In this document: positions 28,469-37,660 of the stretch, in pieces
How positions within the stretch are numbered: the first letter of the stretch is position 1
How the letters are laid out: each line of letters opens with the position of its first letter
NCBI RefSeq assembly: GCF_024347655.1
Contig: NZ_AP025514.1
Span: 2,418,001 to 2,482,000 of the forward strand
Length of the DNA: 64,000 nt
DNA from: Vibrio toranzoniae
GTDB lineage: Bacteria; Pseudomonadota; Gammaproteobacteria; Enterobacterales; Vibrionaceae
Direction: 5' to 3'
Notes under the pieces: generated by a model
Seen by the model: only the letters and a program-made list of their open reading frames with translations
Databases searched by the model: none
What the model was told of the DNA's origin: nothing
Translations under genes and position numbers: made by a program

Positions 28469-28497
28469 TAAAAAGCCCGCTTGTTCGGTGCGAGCTT
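28469..28497 (-). terminator. Terminator of the AbgT-family transporter gene
   Basis: On the minus strand AAGCTCGC, loop, GCGGGCTT then TTTTAC; one G-T pair in the stem. It lies 40 bases past the stop. Confidence 0.65.
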
Positions 28498-28536
28498 AAC
28501 ATTTATTAGTGCAGCTTAATATGACTTAGTGGGGCC

Positions 28537-30099
28537 TTACATTGTGTAAGTGTAAGGTGCTTGGATACCTAGTGGGATACCAAGCGCCCAGTAAGCTAGC
28601 AAGAAGATAGACCAACCAATTGCCATCGCGATAGAGTATGGCATCATCATAGAGGCTAATGAACCAATGCCTGACCCCTTCACATAACGCTGCATGTAAA
28701 CAACAACTAATGGGAAAAACACCATCATCGGAGAAATGATATTGGAAACTGAGTCACCAACACGGTACGCCGCTTGCGTCAGCTCTGGAGAGATACCGAC
28801 AGCCATTAGCATTGGAACCATAATAGGACCAATCAGCGCCCACTTAGCAGAAGCCGAACCGACTAATAAATTAACAAATGCGGTGAGTAAAATCATACCA
28901 ATAATCGTCACTTGTCCTGGTAGATTCATCGCTTGCAATAACTGAGCACCAGATAGCGCCAGTAATGTACCCAAGTTAGATTGAGAGAAAGCGACTAGGA
29001 ACTGAGCAATGAAGAAAGCCATTACCATAAAGCTGCCCATGCTTGCCATAGTTGCAGACATCGATTTAATGATGTCGTCGCTAGCTTTAAAAGTACCAAC
29101 AATACGACCGTAAACCACCCCTGGAATAATAAACAGGATAAAGATAAGCGGTACAATAGACTTCATAATTGGCGCATTAAAAGAAGTGATCTCCCCCGCA
29201 GGAGAACGCAAGGGCGAGGTCTCAGGGACTAAAGCAGCAATCAAAGCAACAATACCAACGACCATTGCCCAACCCGCACGCGAGAAAGCCTTACTTTCAA
29301 TTTCAGTAAATGACCCCATATCCGGTGCTTCTTCTGCATCTTCATCGATAGCCGTTTTAGCAAGACGTGGGGAAATAATCTTATCCGTTACATACCAACC
29401 AATACTTACAATTAATAGGGAAGATAAACCGGTAAAAAAGATATTAGAAAGAGGGTTTACTATGTAATCTGGATCAAGAATTTGCGCAGCTTCTTGTGTA
29501 AAGCCCGCCAAAAGAGGATCGATACCTGATGGCAAGAAGTTTGCCGCAAAGCCACCTGATACACCAGCAAACGCAGCTGCAATACCCGCTAGAGGGTGGC
29601 GACCCGCAGCGTGGAAAATAATACCACCAAGAGGAATAACAAGTACGTAACCAGCATCGGCAGCTGTGTGAGACACAATAGCTACCAAGATAAGCATCGG
29701 CGTTAATAGCTTAGCTGGAGTCACGTTCAGCATCTTTTTCAGACCAGTATTAATAAAGCCTGAAGCTTCAGCAACACCAACACCCAACATAGCAACCAGT
29801 ACGATGCCAAGAGGTGCAAACCCGGTAAAGTTAGTCACCATATTAGCTAAAAAGCTCGCAAAGGACTCACCGGTTAATAAGTTCGAAACGACAATGGCTT
29901 CACCAGATACAGGGTGAATCAAATCGAAAGTAAAACGTGAGAATACTGCAGATAACACCCAGACTAAAATAAGTCCCCAAAAAAAGAGTAGGGCTGGATC
30001 TGGGATTTTGTTACCGGCACGTTCAATGAAGTTTAGAAAGCGGTCCATCCCACTGATCTTATCAGTCGGCGGTGCTTTTTTTACGGCTTGGTTACTCAT
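28537..30099 (-). CDS. AbgT-family transporter
   Basis: An integral membrane protein of 520 residues with about 12 hydrophobic segments and reentrant-loop signatures of the AbgT family (E. coli AbgT for p-aminobenzoyl-glutamate import, Neisseria MtrF for drug efflux). Visible landmarks are NFIERAGNKIPDPALLFFW near the N-terminus, VSHTAADAGYVLVIPLGG in the first repeat, GGFAANFLPSGIDPLLAGFT, and GSASAKWALIGPIMVPML with the PMMVFFPL region in the second repeat. Coupling ion and substrate cannot be told. It is an isolated gene with its own terminator; no abgAB peptidase genes are next to it, which leaves the aminobenzoyl-glutamate role open. Confidence 0.88.
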   Translation of the reverse strand: MSNQAVKKAPPTDKISGMDRFLNFIERAGNKIPDPALLFFWGLILVWVLSAVFSRFTFDLIHPVSGEAIVVSNLLTGESFASFLANMVTNFTGFAPLGIVLVAMLGVGVAEASGFINTGLKKMLNVTPAKLLTPMLILVAIVSHTAADAGYVLVIPLGGIIFHAAGRHPLAGIAAAFAGVSGGFAANFLPSGIDPLLAGFTQEAAQILDPDYIVNPLSNIFFTGLSSLLIVSIGWYVTDKIISPRLAKTAIDEDAEEAPDMGSFTEIESKAFSRAGWAMVVGIVALIAALVPETSPLRSPAGEITSFNAPIMKSIVPLIFILFIIPGVVYGRIVGTFKASDDIIKSMSATMASMGSFMVMAFFIAQFLVAFSQSNLGTLLALSGAQLLQAMNLPGQVTIIGMILLTAFVNLLVGSASAKWALIGPIMVPMLMAVGISPELTQAAYRVGDSVSNIISPMMVFFPLVVVYMQRYVKGSGIGSLASMMMPYSIAMAIGWSIFLLAYWALGIPLGIQAPYTYTM

Positions 30100-30394
30100 G
30101 GTAACTCCATATGTGATGTTGTTTGTTTAGGGCTTATATAAATTTTAATCAAGGCCTATTGGCACAGCACATATTCTATTTAAATCGCCATTAAAAAGCA
30201 CAAGGTTCCGCCTTATTTTACATAAATGGAGACATATTTTGCAAAATTACCATTAGGAAGCAACAATATAAAAACACAAAACACACCATCTCGTATACAT
30301 AACTTTAACCAGAGCGCAAATAACACCCGAAAAATTACAACTATCAGTAAAAAGTTGGTGGAAACTGATATACAGACAATGTTTGTTTAAAAGG

Positions 30395-30805
30395 TCAGTC
30401 AAACTCACTGTATTTAGAAATCATTGTATCTAAAGTTATGGATTGATCTTCTCCAAACCTATCTTGCCACGAACTGGTCATCTGGATAGTTTTCAAAGCC
30501 CCAGATAAACGACTCGTCACAGTCCAATCAAGTTGATACTTAACGTGGGTGTGATCCTCACCATCGACGATATCAGTAATAAAATCGGTAGGGGTAATAC
30601 TTGACAAGGCTGCAGATGCTCCGCGAGTTCTAAATCCTTCCAATTTATTTTCAGCTAAGTGCAAAGCCTCAACACTTTGAATAGCAAAATCAGATTTTTG
30701 CTCTACATACGTTTGTAGTTTAATAAGTCCAAGAGCTCCTACTCCTATCAATAAAAAAGAAATGAGTACTTCGATTAAGTTGAAGCCTTTTTGCCTACAA
30801 ATCAT
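30395..30805 (-). CDS. Type IV minor pilin, PilV-like
   Basis: A 136-residue prepilin. The leader ends KG with cleavage before FNLIEVLISF, and Glu5 needed for assembly is present. A hydrophobic alpha1 helix (to about 30) and a small globular domain (with LHLAENKLEGFRTRGA) follow. It is the last gene of the fimT-pilW-pilX-pilV set, and its ATG lies within the last codons of the PilX-like gene (11-base overlap). With the other minor pilins it probably primes pilus assembly at the tip. V. cholerae has an equivalent cluster beside dnaJ that serves its chitin-regulated DNA-uptake pilus; the same job here is inference. Confidence 0.78.
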   Translation of the reverse strand: MICRQKGFNLIEVLISFLLIGVGALGLIKLQTYVEQKSDFAIQSVEALHLAENKLEGFRTRGASAALSSITPTDFITDIVDGEDHTHVKYQLDWTVTSRLSGALKTIQMTSSWQDRFGEDQSITLDTMISKYSEFD

Positions 30806-32060
30806 TCCATGAACCTTTTTGCCACTTAACCTTTAAGCTGTTATTTGGAACAGACCCAGAATCAAAGGTTAAACTTAATGAAACACCAAAAACGGTTAAG
30901 CCTCCCGGTGTATCAAAAACATAACCTCCTTTAGGCTTAAATGCACCACGAGAGAAGAATGTTAGTTTCTTTTTTTGGGCTACCGTTAACTCAGCTGTAG
31001 AAAGATTGTTATACGTGGAAACATCACTTGTCCAACGCGAGCTTAAATTCGCATCGCTTGGAATCGTAGAGGTGAATAACTGATATATAATACCAGGGAA
31101 GTCATTGGCCCCATTTACACTAAGAATCCCGTCTTCGACGACTAACACCTTCGATGATGCACCAATTGAAGTTGTATTCAGCAAGTTACCACTTTCAAGA
31201 TCACAGTCACCTTCAACCCAAACATTATCGTTTATAGAGTAAGCATTCTTGATTCTATCTTGGCAGCTATCACTTCCCGAAGATCCTGAGGTTACAGTCC
31301 CTTGTACAATCTCATACTCTGCTTTTATTGAATCAATATTACTTCTTGTATCTCCAAAAAAACTTTCAAATGGGTCAAGACTAGGATCATAAACAAAGTC
31401 ATTTTCAACTAATTTATCTGCACCTCTGTGAGTTATATCGCTCCCGACAACAGTTAGGTCGTAATCCGACTTACTATGCTTCACACAATTACTATCACCT
31501 GATATGCACATATAATCCGATGCCTCTGTGTCTGTTTGGTACGCACTGTCACAAATAACACCTGCAGGGTTCAAGGTTTTAAATGAACCATTCATGATAA
31601 ACCCACTCGCATACCGAACAGATACACATTGATCATCCCCTTCAACATCGGGAACAAATTCATTCGCACCGATCAATTTAAGGTCAGATCGAGCCTGAAT
31701 AGCTCCAGTTGAGCGAGAAGATATATCTATGTTTTTTTTCAATGAATTGTAACCACTCATTGATGTCAACGTATATATCGTTTCACCGACAGTCTGAGGG
31801 GAAATAGATATTGAAGATAAATCACATAAACTATAAGCCTGATTTACTGGATGAATAGAACGATCATATTTAATTTCTGTAATCGCACATTCTAAACCTC
31901 CTTCTGCCTTCCAATGCTGCTTACGAGCTTCCACTTCATTTTGAGCTCTCTTTATTTGGTAGAAAACCGAACGATAGCTACCGAAAGTGAGCATTAAAGC
32001 AGAGACCAGTAACACGCTTGTCACCAATAGAACAACCGCGCCTTGTTGATTTTTATTCAT
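30795..32060 (-). CDS. Large type IV minor pilin, PilX-like
   Basis: A 421-residue protein with a prepilin leader (MNKNQQG, cleavage before AVVLLVTSVLL) and hydrophobic alpha1 helix. It lacks Glu at position 5, the hallmark of the PilX/GspK class that sits at the pilus tip. Usual PilX proteins are about 150-200 residues; this one carries some 250 extra residues with many Ser/Asp/Thr and at least eight cysteines (for example CVSVRYASGF, CISGDSNCVKH, DSCQDRIKN, VEGDCDLESG), typical of a disulfide-bonded exported domain. Its ATG overlaps the PilW-like stop (ATGA). The long domain may be a tip adhesin or DNA/surface contact module; that is inference. Confidence 0.72.
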   Translation of the reverse strand: MNKNQQGAVVLLVTSVLLVSALMLTFGSYRSVFYQIKRAQNEVEARKQHWKAEGGLECAITEIKYDRSIHPVNQAYSLCDLSSISISPQTVGETIYTLTSMSGYNSLKKNIDISSRSTGAIQARSDLKLIGANEFVPDVEGDDQCVSVRYASGFIMNGSFKTLNPAGVICDSAYQTDTEASDYMCISGDSNCVKHSKSDYDLTVVGSDITHRGADKLVENDFVYDPSLDPFESFFGDTRSNIDSIKAEYEIVQGTVTSGSSGSDSCQDRIKNAYSINDNVWVEGDCDLESGNLLNTTSIGASSKVLVVEDGILSVNGANDFPGIIYQLFTSTIPSDANLSSRWTSDVSTYNNLSTAELTVAQKKKLTFFSRGAFKPKGGYVFDTPGGLTVFGVSLSLTFDSGSVPNNSLKVKWQKGSWNDL

Positions 32061-32659
32061 CCCCAATTCCTATTTTTTACAACCACACTTGATGAATAAC
32101 TTACTGAAGGCTCCCCAACCAACTCCGCAGAGATCGCAATGGTTGTAATACCTGAACTAACCCCTTGAGTGCCTATACTTGATTGTCTAACATCGAAGTT
32201 AATCACTCGGATTTGATTTGGTTCAAAAATAGAAGAACAACCACTCGTGGCTGCAGACACTGTTTTTACAGTGGTAGAAGGACTGTCACAGACTTTTACT
32301 ACACCTGAATCAAATACAAACGCAACATTTCTCACCTCAGATTGATATGTATAAGCGTATGCGACCGTTTTTGAGTCCGGAGATATGTATACTATATTTG
32401 TGGCATCAGATAATTTTAGAGATATCCCAGCTCCTCCATCATAGCCAGCTCGCTGGAGATCTTCTTTAAAATACTGGAGAGCACCAGAAACTTGCTGTAG
32501 TAATAGCAACTCCTTACTTTTCTCTGATGCTATATTTTGTCCTGACATAAAGACTGAACCGACACTTCCAATAACAATAACGCCTAAGATAGAAGAGATC
32601 ATAAATTCAATTAAAGTCGCACCACATTGTCGCCTTCTAACTACAGGCTTGATAACCAT
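32057..32659 (-). CDS. Type IV minor pilin, PilW-like
   Basis: A 200-residue prepilin with leader MVIKPVVRRRQCG and cleavage before ATLIEFMISS; Glu5 is present. After alpha1 comes the QQVSGALQYFKEDLQRAGYDGG stretch typical of PilW. Start at ATG 32659 is chosen for its GGGGGAGA ribosome site; an earlier in-frame start would be 32680. It overlaps the 3' end of the FimT-like gene by 23 bases and the PilX-like gene by four, consistent with one operon. Two cysteines (VCDSPS, SGCSSIF) probably form a disulfide. Confidence 0.78.
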   Translation of the reverse strand: MVIKPVVRRRQCGATLIEFMISSILGVIVIGSVGSVFMSGQNIASEKSKELLLLQQVSGALQYFKEDLQRAGYDGGAGISLKLSDATNIVYISPDSKTVAYAYTYQSEVRNVAFVFDSGVVKVCDSPSTTVKTVSAATSGCSSIFEPNQIRVINFDVRQSSIGTQGVSSGITTIAISAELVGEPSVSYSSSVVVKNRNWG

Positions 32660-33137
32660 AAAAGTCTCCCCCAACACCACATATCCTCATCCGCCCAGAA
32701 GCTCTATACGTGATTAATTTCAATGGCTTTGAATTAATATCAAATAAAAAGCTTCCATCTTTAGCCCTTCCATTGATTCCACTGAATTTTATTTGTTCTG
32801 AGCTATAGTTAACGGTGACATCAACATTACGGAACGCCCCGCCCTCCATCGTTAATATTGCAGTACCTGTATTAGGAACATTAAATTCAGTTAGCTCGAC
32901 TTTCCAGTCACCAGTATCACTTGAGTTACCATTCATCAGAAAGTGCGCCCAAAGGTCTGTATTTCTCATCACAGCTTCAGATTTCGCTTGCATCATAAAA
33001 CCGTTCAATTCACTTGCTAGCCTTTGCATTTTAATAGTCTGAGAGACAGAACTAAAACTTGGCGCAGCAACTGCCAATAATATTGAGAGCACTGAAATGG
33101 TTATAAGTAGCTCTAAGAAGGTAAACCCGCGAGACAT
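32637..33137 (-). CDS. Type IV minor pilin, FimT/GspH-like
   Basis: A 166-residue prepilin with a very short leader (MSRG) cleaved before FTFLELLITI, Glu5 present. The globular part includes FMMQAKSEAVMRNTDLWAHF, the GspH/FimT domain, and ends GRMRICGVGGDFYG. First gene of the minus-strand minor-pilin operon, divergent from the PilE-like gene. In pili of this kind FimT can bind DNA during uptake in some species; no such claim can be made from sequence alone here. Confidence 0.8.
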   Translation of the reverse strand: MSRGFTFLELLITISVLSILLAVAAPSFSSVSQTIKMQRLASELNGFMMQAKSEAVMRNTDLWAHFLMNGNSSDTGDWKVELTEFNVPNTGTAILTMEGGAFRNVDVTVNYSSEQIKFSGINGRAKDGSFLFDINSKPLKLITYRASGRMRICGVGGDFYGYQACS

Positions 33138-33239
33138 TTCCCAAATTCCTATGTAAACCGATACGTAACCGTATTTAATCTTGCACAGATGCTATCACCA
33201 GAGAAAAATGGGCAGAATAATAAAAGGGAACTACTCGTG

Positions 33240-33671
33240 ATGATTCGAAAAAATAAATGCAACAACAACAACTTAAGTATTAAAGGAATGACATTGATCG
33301 AATTATTGTTGACTGTCATCATCATAGGGATACTAGGTGCAATAGCGTATCCAAGTTATACCAATCATGTGATAAAGGCGCATCGAGTCACAGCAATGGC
33401 TGATATGACAAAGATACAGTTGGAAATAGAGACGCTGTACACGGGAAACTACGCGTCGGCAGCGGCGGGTATTGTTTCTGGAGGGACATGTTTATTTTGT
33501 GATACCGATACTAGCCGATACACGCTAGCGGTTTCGGCCAGCAGCACCACCTATTCGATTCAGGCTGAACCACATTCACCACAAACAAACGATGACTGCT
33601 TAGATTCGACGACCGATATTTTGGAATTACACCACTCAGGTATCTCGGAGCCAGAAACATGTTGGAAGTAA
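33240..33671 (+). CDS. Type IV pilin, PilE-like
   Basis: A 143-residue prepilin with a longish basic leader (MIRKNKCNNNNLSIKG) and cleavage before MTLIELLLTV; Glu5 is present. Alpha1 continues through YPSYTNHVIKAHRVTAMADM, as in PilE/PilA minor pilins. Four cysteines lie in the globular part (GGTCLFC, DDCLDS, ETCWK), the last two forming the usual C-terminal disulfide loop. A GTG directly before the ATG is an alternative start; the AAGGGA ribosome site fits either. It is divergent from the FimT-like gene with about 100 bases between, so both share a control region. Confidence 0.78.
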   Translation: MIRKNKCNNNNLSIKGMTLIELLLTVIIIGILGAIAYPSYTNHVIKAHRVTAMADMTKIQLEIETLYTGNYASAAAGIVSGGTCLFCDTDTSRYTLAVSASSTTYSIQAEPHSPQTNDDCLDSTTDILELHHSGISEPETCWK

Positions 33672-33744
33672 CGAATTAAACCATCAAATAATTCGAGAAC
33701 GTACCTCCAAAAAATCAGCTATTTATTCTCTGATCTACAGATAC

Positions 33745-33771
33745 AAAAAAGCCTGCTACATAAGCAGGCTT
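33745..33771. terminator. Terminator between pilE-like gene and dnaJ
   Basis: AGCCTGCT-ACATA-AGCAGGCT. On the minus strand it runs into TTTTTT, so it ends the dnaKJ transcript. It can also slow the plus-strand pilin transcript. Confidence 0.85.
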
Positions 33772-33829
33772 CCTAATTTTATCAACAACCCTATTAGTTG
33801 GCTTAACCAGTTACCAAGTAATTAGTTGA

Positions 33830-34978
33830 TTACTTAGTTAGGTCATCGAAGAAGTTTTTAACACCACTGAAGAAACCTTCAGATTTTGGTTTGTGCTTAC
33901 TTGCCGCTTCGCCACCACATGTTTCTTCGAATTCACGCAGTAACTCTTTTTGGCGAGAGCTTAGCTTAACAGGGGTTTCAACTACTAGCTTAACAATTAG
34001 GTCACCCACACCGCCGCCACGAACGCCTTTCACGCCTTTACCACGCATACGGAACATACGGCCCGTTTGTGTTTCTTCTGGCACTTTAAGGTTAACACGG
34101 CCATCTAATGTAGGGACTTCAACATCTCCGCCTAGAGCAGCCATAGAGAAACTGACTGGAACTTCACAGTAAAGGTTGTTGCCGTCACGCTCAAAGATAT
34201 TGTGCTCTTTTACGTGTACTTGTACGTACAGGTCACCTGCTGGAGCGCCTTGCTCTCCCGCTTCGCCTTCGCCAGACAGACGAATACGATCGCCAGTATC
34301 AACGCCTGCAGGGATCTTAACGTTAAGTGTTTTTGTCTTCTGCTTACGGCCTTGACCGTGACATGAGTTACATGGATCTTTGATGATCTTGCCTTTACCA
34401 TTACAAGTAGGGCAAGTCTGTTGAACAGCAAAGAAACCTTGACGCATTTGTACTTGGCCATGGCCATGACAAGTGCCACATGTCTGTGCAGAAGAGCCCG
34501 CTTTAGCGCCGCTACCGTCACAAGTATCACATTCAACCAGTGTTGGTACTTCGATTTCTTTAGAAATACCACGAACCGCCTCTTCTAGAGAAAGCTCCAT
34601 GTTGTAACGTAAATCAGAACCACGTTGTGCACGTGCTTGACCGCCACCACGACGACCGCCGCCAAAGATATCACCAAATACATCACCGAAAATATCGCCG
34701 AAGTCACCTTGGCCACCGCCACCGAAACCACCGCCGCCGCCCATACCGCCTTGTTCAAAAGCAGCGTGGCCGTATTGGTCATAAGCTGCTTTCTTTTGAG
34801 GGTCGGTCAGGATCTCGTACGCTACTTTTACTTCTTTAAACTTATCTGGTGCGGCAGCGTCACCTTGGTTACGGTCCGGGTGGAATTTCATCGCTAAGCG
34901 TTTGTAAGCTTTTTTAATATCGCGCTCTGATGCATCGCGGCTTACGCCTAATACTTCGTAAAAATCACGTTTTGACAT
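33830..34978 (-). CDS. dnaJ: Chaperone DnaJ (Hsp40)
   Basis: Co-chaperone that delivers substrates to DnaK and stimulates its ATPase. The 382 residues have the full type I plan: J domain with HPD in [11 protein letters not shown] (about 33-35), a Gly/Phe-rich linker (residues ~76-115), the zinc-binding domain with four CxxCxGxG repeats ([32 protein letters not shown]) and the C-terminal substrate domains. Downstream of dnaK on the same strand with a 284-base gap that contains a strong hairpin at 35114-35143. Confidence 0.97.
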   Translation of the reverse strand: MSKRDFYEVLGVSRDASERDIKKAYKRLAMKFHPDRNQGDAAAPDKFKEVKVAYEILTDPQKKAAYDQYGHAAFEQGGMGGGGGFGGGGQGDFGDIFGDVFGDIFGGGRRGGGQARAQRGSDLRYNMELSLEEAVRGISKEIEVPTLVECDTCDGSGAKAGSSAQTCGTCHGHGQVQMRQGFFAVQQTCPTCNGKGKIIKDPCNSCHGQGRKQKTKTLNVKIPAGVDTGDRIRLSGEGEAGEQGAPAGDLYVQVHVKEHNIFERDGNNLYCEVPVSFSMAALGGDVEVPTLDGRVNLKVPEETQTGRMFRMRGKGVKGVRGGGVGDLIVKLVVETPVKLSSRQKELLREFEETCGGEAASKHKPKSEGFFSGVKNFFDDLTK

Positions 34979-35113
34979 GTTCTAGGTCACCAAAATAATT
35001 GCTACTACCGAATGTTCACTTCAGTAGTCTGTGTATCAATCTAGATAAAAGTTCTGCCGGCTAAAGAACCGAATAAAGCTATTATCTAGATCGACAAGTC
35101 TAAACACAAATTT

Positions 35114-35143
35114 ACGGGCGTGAGAGTTACCTCTGACGCCCGT
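35114..35143. other. Strong hairpin in the dnaK-dnaJ intergenic region
   Basis: ACGGGCGT and ACGCCCGT enclose a second stem, GAGAG..CTCTG. No T-run follows on the minus strand, so this is probably an mRNA processing or stability element rather than a full terminator; it could set dnaK above dnaJ. The remaining gap, 34979-35262, shows no gene. Confidence 0.55.
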
Positions 35144-35262
35144 ATTAATAAGTCTTCGAGACAAATTTCTAAGCAGGTAGCTTGAATTCTAGGAGGAAGC
35201 GCGGAGCCTACGCTAGTAGGTGAGCACTTCCGACAACGAAATCAGGCTACTCTGCGACGAAA

Positions 35263-37176
35263 TTATTTTTTGTCGTCTTTAACTTCTTCAAACTCCGCGT
35301 CAACAACGTCGTCGTCTTGCTTAGGTTGCTCACCCGCTTCAGCGCCAGCTTGTTGTGCTTGAGCTTGCTGTTGAGCAATTTCCATTAGCTTCTGAGCTGC
35401 TTGCATAAGTTCTTGAACTTTAGCGTCGATAGCTTCTTTGTCGTTACCAGACTTAACTTCTTCTAGTGCCGTGATAGCTGCTTCGATCTTCTCTTTCTCT
35501 TCTGCAGGTAGAGCTTCACCAGCTTCTTCTACTTGCTTACGAGTACCATGAATCATTTGGTCAGCTTGGTTACGTGCAGTTACTAGCTCTTCGAACTTTT
35601 TGTCCGCTTCTTTGTTAGCTTCTGCTTCTTGTACCATTGCTTCGATCTCTTCATCAGACAAACCACCTGATGCTTGGATAGTGATCTTCTGCTCTTTACC
35701 TGTTGCTTTATCTTTAGCAGATACGTTCAGGATACCATCAGCATCTAGGTCGAATGTTACTTCGATTTGTGGCATGCCACGAGGTGCTGGTTGGATACCT
35801 TCTAGGTTGAACTGACCAAGAGACTTGTTGTAAGTCGCTTGCTTACGCTCACCTTGAAGAACGTGGATAGTTACTGCGTTTTGGTTGTCTTCAGCTGTAG
35901 AGAACACTTGATCCGCTTTAGTAGGGATAGTTGTGTTTTTCTCGATAAGCTTAGTCATCACGCCGCCCATCGTTTCGATACCGAAAGATAGAGGAGTAAC
36001 GTCTAGTAGGAGAACGTCTTTAACATCACCAGCTAGTACACCACCTTGAACAGCAGCACCCATTGCAACAGCTTCGTCAGGGTTCACGTCTTTACGTGGC
36101 TCTTTACCGAAGAATTCAGTTACTTTAGCTTGAACCATAGGCATACGAGTTTGACCACCAACTAGGATAACGTCAGTGATTTCGCCTACAGATAGGTCAG
36201 CATCTGCTAGAGCTACTTTTAGTGGCTCAAGAGAACGTTGAACTAGGTCTTCAACTAGAGACTCAAGCTTCGCACGAGTCACTTTGATGTTCATGTGCTT
36301 AGGACCAGTCGCGTCAGCAGTAACGTAAGGTAGGTTTACGTCAGTTTGAGTCGTAGAAGAAAGCTCGATTTTCGCTTTTTCTGCTGCTTCTTTAACTCGC
36401 TGCATTGCTAGTGGATCAGTTTTAAGGTTGATACCTTGTTCTTTTTTGAACTCATCAACTAGATAGTTGATCATGCGGTTATCGAAATCTTCACCACCAA
36501 GGTGAGTGTCACCGTTAGTTGAAAGAACTTCGAAAGTCTTCTCGCCTTCTACTTCATCGATTTCGATGATAGAGATATCGAATGTACCACCACCAAGGTC
36601 GTATACAGCAATAGTGCGATCACCACCTTTCTTGTCTAAGCCGTAAGCTAGAGCTGCTGCAGTTGGTTCGTTGATGATACGTTTAACATCTAGACCAGCG
36701 ATACGGCCAGCATCTTTAGTTGCTTGACGCTGAGCATCGTTGAAATAAGCAGGAACAGTAACAACTGCGCCAGTTACTTCTTCGCCTAGGAAGTCTTCAG
36801 CTGTTTTCTTCATTTTCTTAAGAACTTCAGCAGATACTTGAGGAGCCGCCATTTTTTGGCCTTGCGCTTCAACCCATGCATCACCGTTGTCTGCCTTAAT
36901 AATGCTGAAAGGCATGATTTCGATATCACGTTGAACTTCTTCATCTTCAAAACGACGACCGATTAGACGCTTGATAGCGAACAGTGTGTTTTGAGGGTTA
37001 GTAACAGCTTGACGTTTCGCAGGTTGACCAACTAGCGTTTCGCCTTCTGTGTATGCGATTACTGATGCTGTTGTGCGTTCGCCTTCAGCATTTTCAATTA
37101 CGCGTGGTTTGTCGCCGTCAAGAACAGCAACACAAGAGTTAGTAGTACCTAAATCAATACCAATGATTTTACCCAT
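35263..37176 (-). CDS. dnaK: Chaperone DnaK (Hsp70)
   Basis: ATP-dependent Hsp70 chaperone. The 637 residues begin [18 protein letters not shown], the phosphate-loop signature, with the further Hsp70 signatures [15 protein letters not shown] and [14 protein letters not shown]. The interdomain linker [12 protein letters not shown] leads into the substrate domain, and the lid ends in a Gln/Ala/Asp-rich tail closing with [10 protein letters not shown]. Length equals the family norm. A sigma-32-like promoter lies 50-77 bases upstream. grpE is close by but separated by a transporter gene, so the three heat-shock genes are two transcripts. Confidence 0.98.
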   Translation of the reverse strand: MGKIIGIDLGTTNSCVAVLDGDKPRVIENAEGERTTASVIAYTEGETLVGQPAKRQAVTNPQNTLFAIKRLIGRRFEDEEVQRDIEIMPFSIIKADNGDAWVEAQGQKMAAPQVSAEVLKKMKKTAEDFLGEEVTGAVVTVPAYFNDAQRQATKDAGRIAGLDVKRIINEPTAAALAYGLDKKGGDRTIAVYDLGGGTFDISIIEIDEVEGEKTFEVLSTNGDTHLGGEDFDNRMINYLVDEFKKEQGINLKTDPLAMQRVKEAAEKAKIELSSTTQTDVNLPYVTADATGPKHMNIKVTRAKLESLVEDLVQRSLEPLKVALADADLSVGEITDVILVGGQTRMPMVQAKVTEFFGKEPRKDVNPDEAVAMGAAVQGGVLAGDVKDVLLLDVTPLSFGIETMGGVMTKLIEKNTTIPTKADQVFSTAEDNQNAVTIHVLQGERKQATYNKSLGQFNLEGIQPAPRGMPQIEVTFDLDADGILNVSAKDKATGKEQKITIQASGGLSDEEIEAMVQEAEANKEADKKFEELVTARNQADQMIHGTRKQVEEAGEALPAEEKEKIEAAITALEEVKSGNDKEAIDAKVQELMQAAQKLMEIAQQQAQAQQAGAEAGEQPKQDDDVVDAEFEEVKDDKK

Positions 37177-37225
37177 CAGGCCATCTCCGAATATATATTA
37201 TTTAGTTTTTGCTATACCCACATAT

Positions 37226-37253
37226 GTGGGGGGTGATAATCAGGGATTCAACC
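37226..37253 (-). promoter_or_regulatory. Candidate sigma-32 promoter of dnaK
   Basis: On the minus strand GGTTGAAT (37253-37246), about 12 bases, then CCCCCCAC (37233-37226). It resembles the heat-shock consensus CTTGAAA ... CCCCATNT but the -35 and -10 both deviate. Confidence 0.5.
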
Positions 37254-37464
37254 CCAAGACACAAAATTAAAGTGCAAATGTAATTTGCTTTCGTATGCCC
37301 AATAGATAAGGGCTCACGACACCTTTTCAAGGGTAAAAAGATATTTTTTTAAATTTATTTTGCTAAAAAGGATGATTCGGCACGAATACCTATCATTACT
37401 GAGCTTATAACTCCCACAACTAGGTTTATCAGCCGCCGCTCCCCTCTTCTATAGAAAGAGCTTG

Positions 37465-37488
37465 TTTCTGTTTCTGTTTCTGTTTCTG
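37465..37488. repeat. Tandem hexamer TTTCTG x4
   Basis: Four perfect copies of TTTCTG in the gap between dnaK and the symporter gene. The gap (37177-37660) otherwise holds the dnaK promoter and a minus-strand terminator, with no gene visible. A hexamer array does not cause frameshifts; it may vary in copy number. Confidence 0.8.
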
Positions 37489-37583
37489 TAAGCAGACTAG
37501 TTAAAAAGCTTTTCATCAACTCAACCTGCCCCAGTTTCTATTCAACCAAAGCGATATAATATGATTAACCTCTCACCCAATAA

Positions 37584-37608
37584 AAACGGAGCCATTTTGG
37601 CTCCGTTT
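37584..37608 (-). terminator. Terminator of the symporter gene
   Basis: AAACGGAGCC-loop-GGCTCCGTTT; on the minus strand it continues TTTATTGGG. Confidence 0.82.
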
Positions 37609-37660
37609 ATCTATTCAGGCTTTCTATTCAAGTTTCATCGATAGAACAAACAGCCTCTGA

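Noticed and set aside
34627..34897. His- or Thr-rich frames antisense to dnaJ
   Set aside because: Mirror of the Gly-rich linker of DnaJ; low-complexity shadow.
37465..37488. Short array considered as CRISPR
   Set aside because: Six-base units without spacers; no CRISPR or cas genes anywhere in the window.
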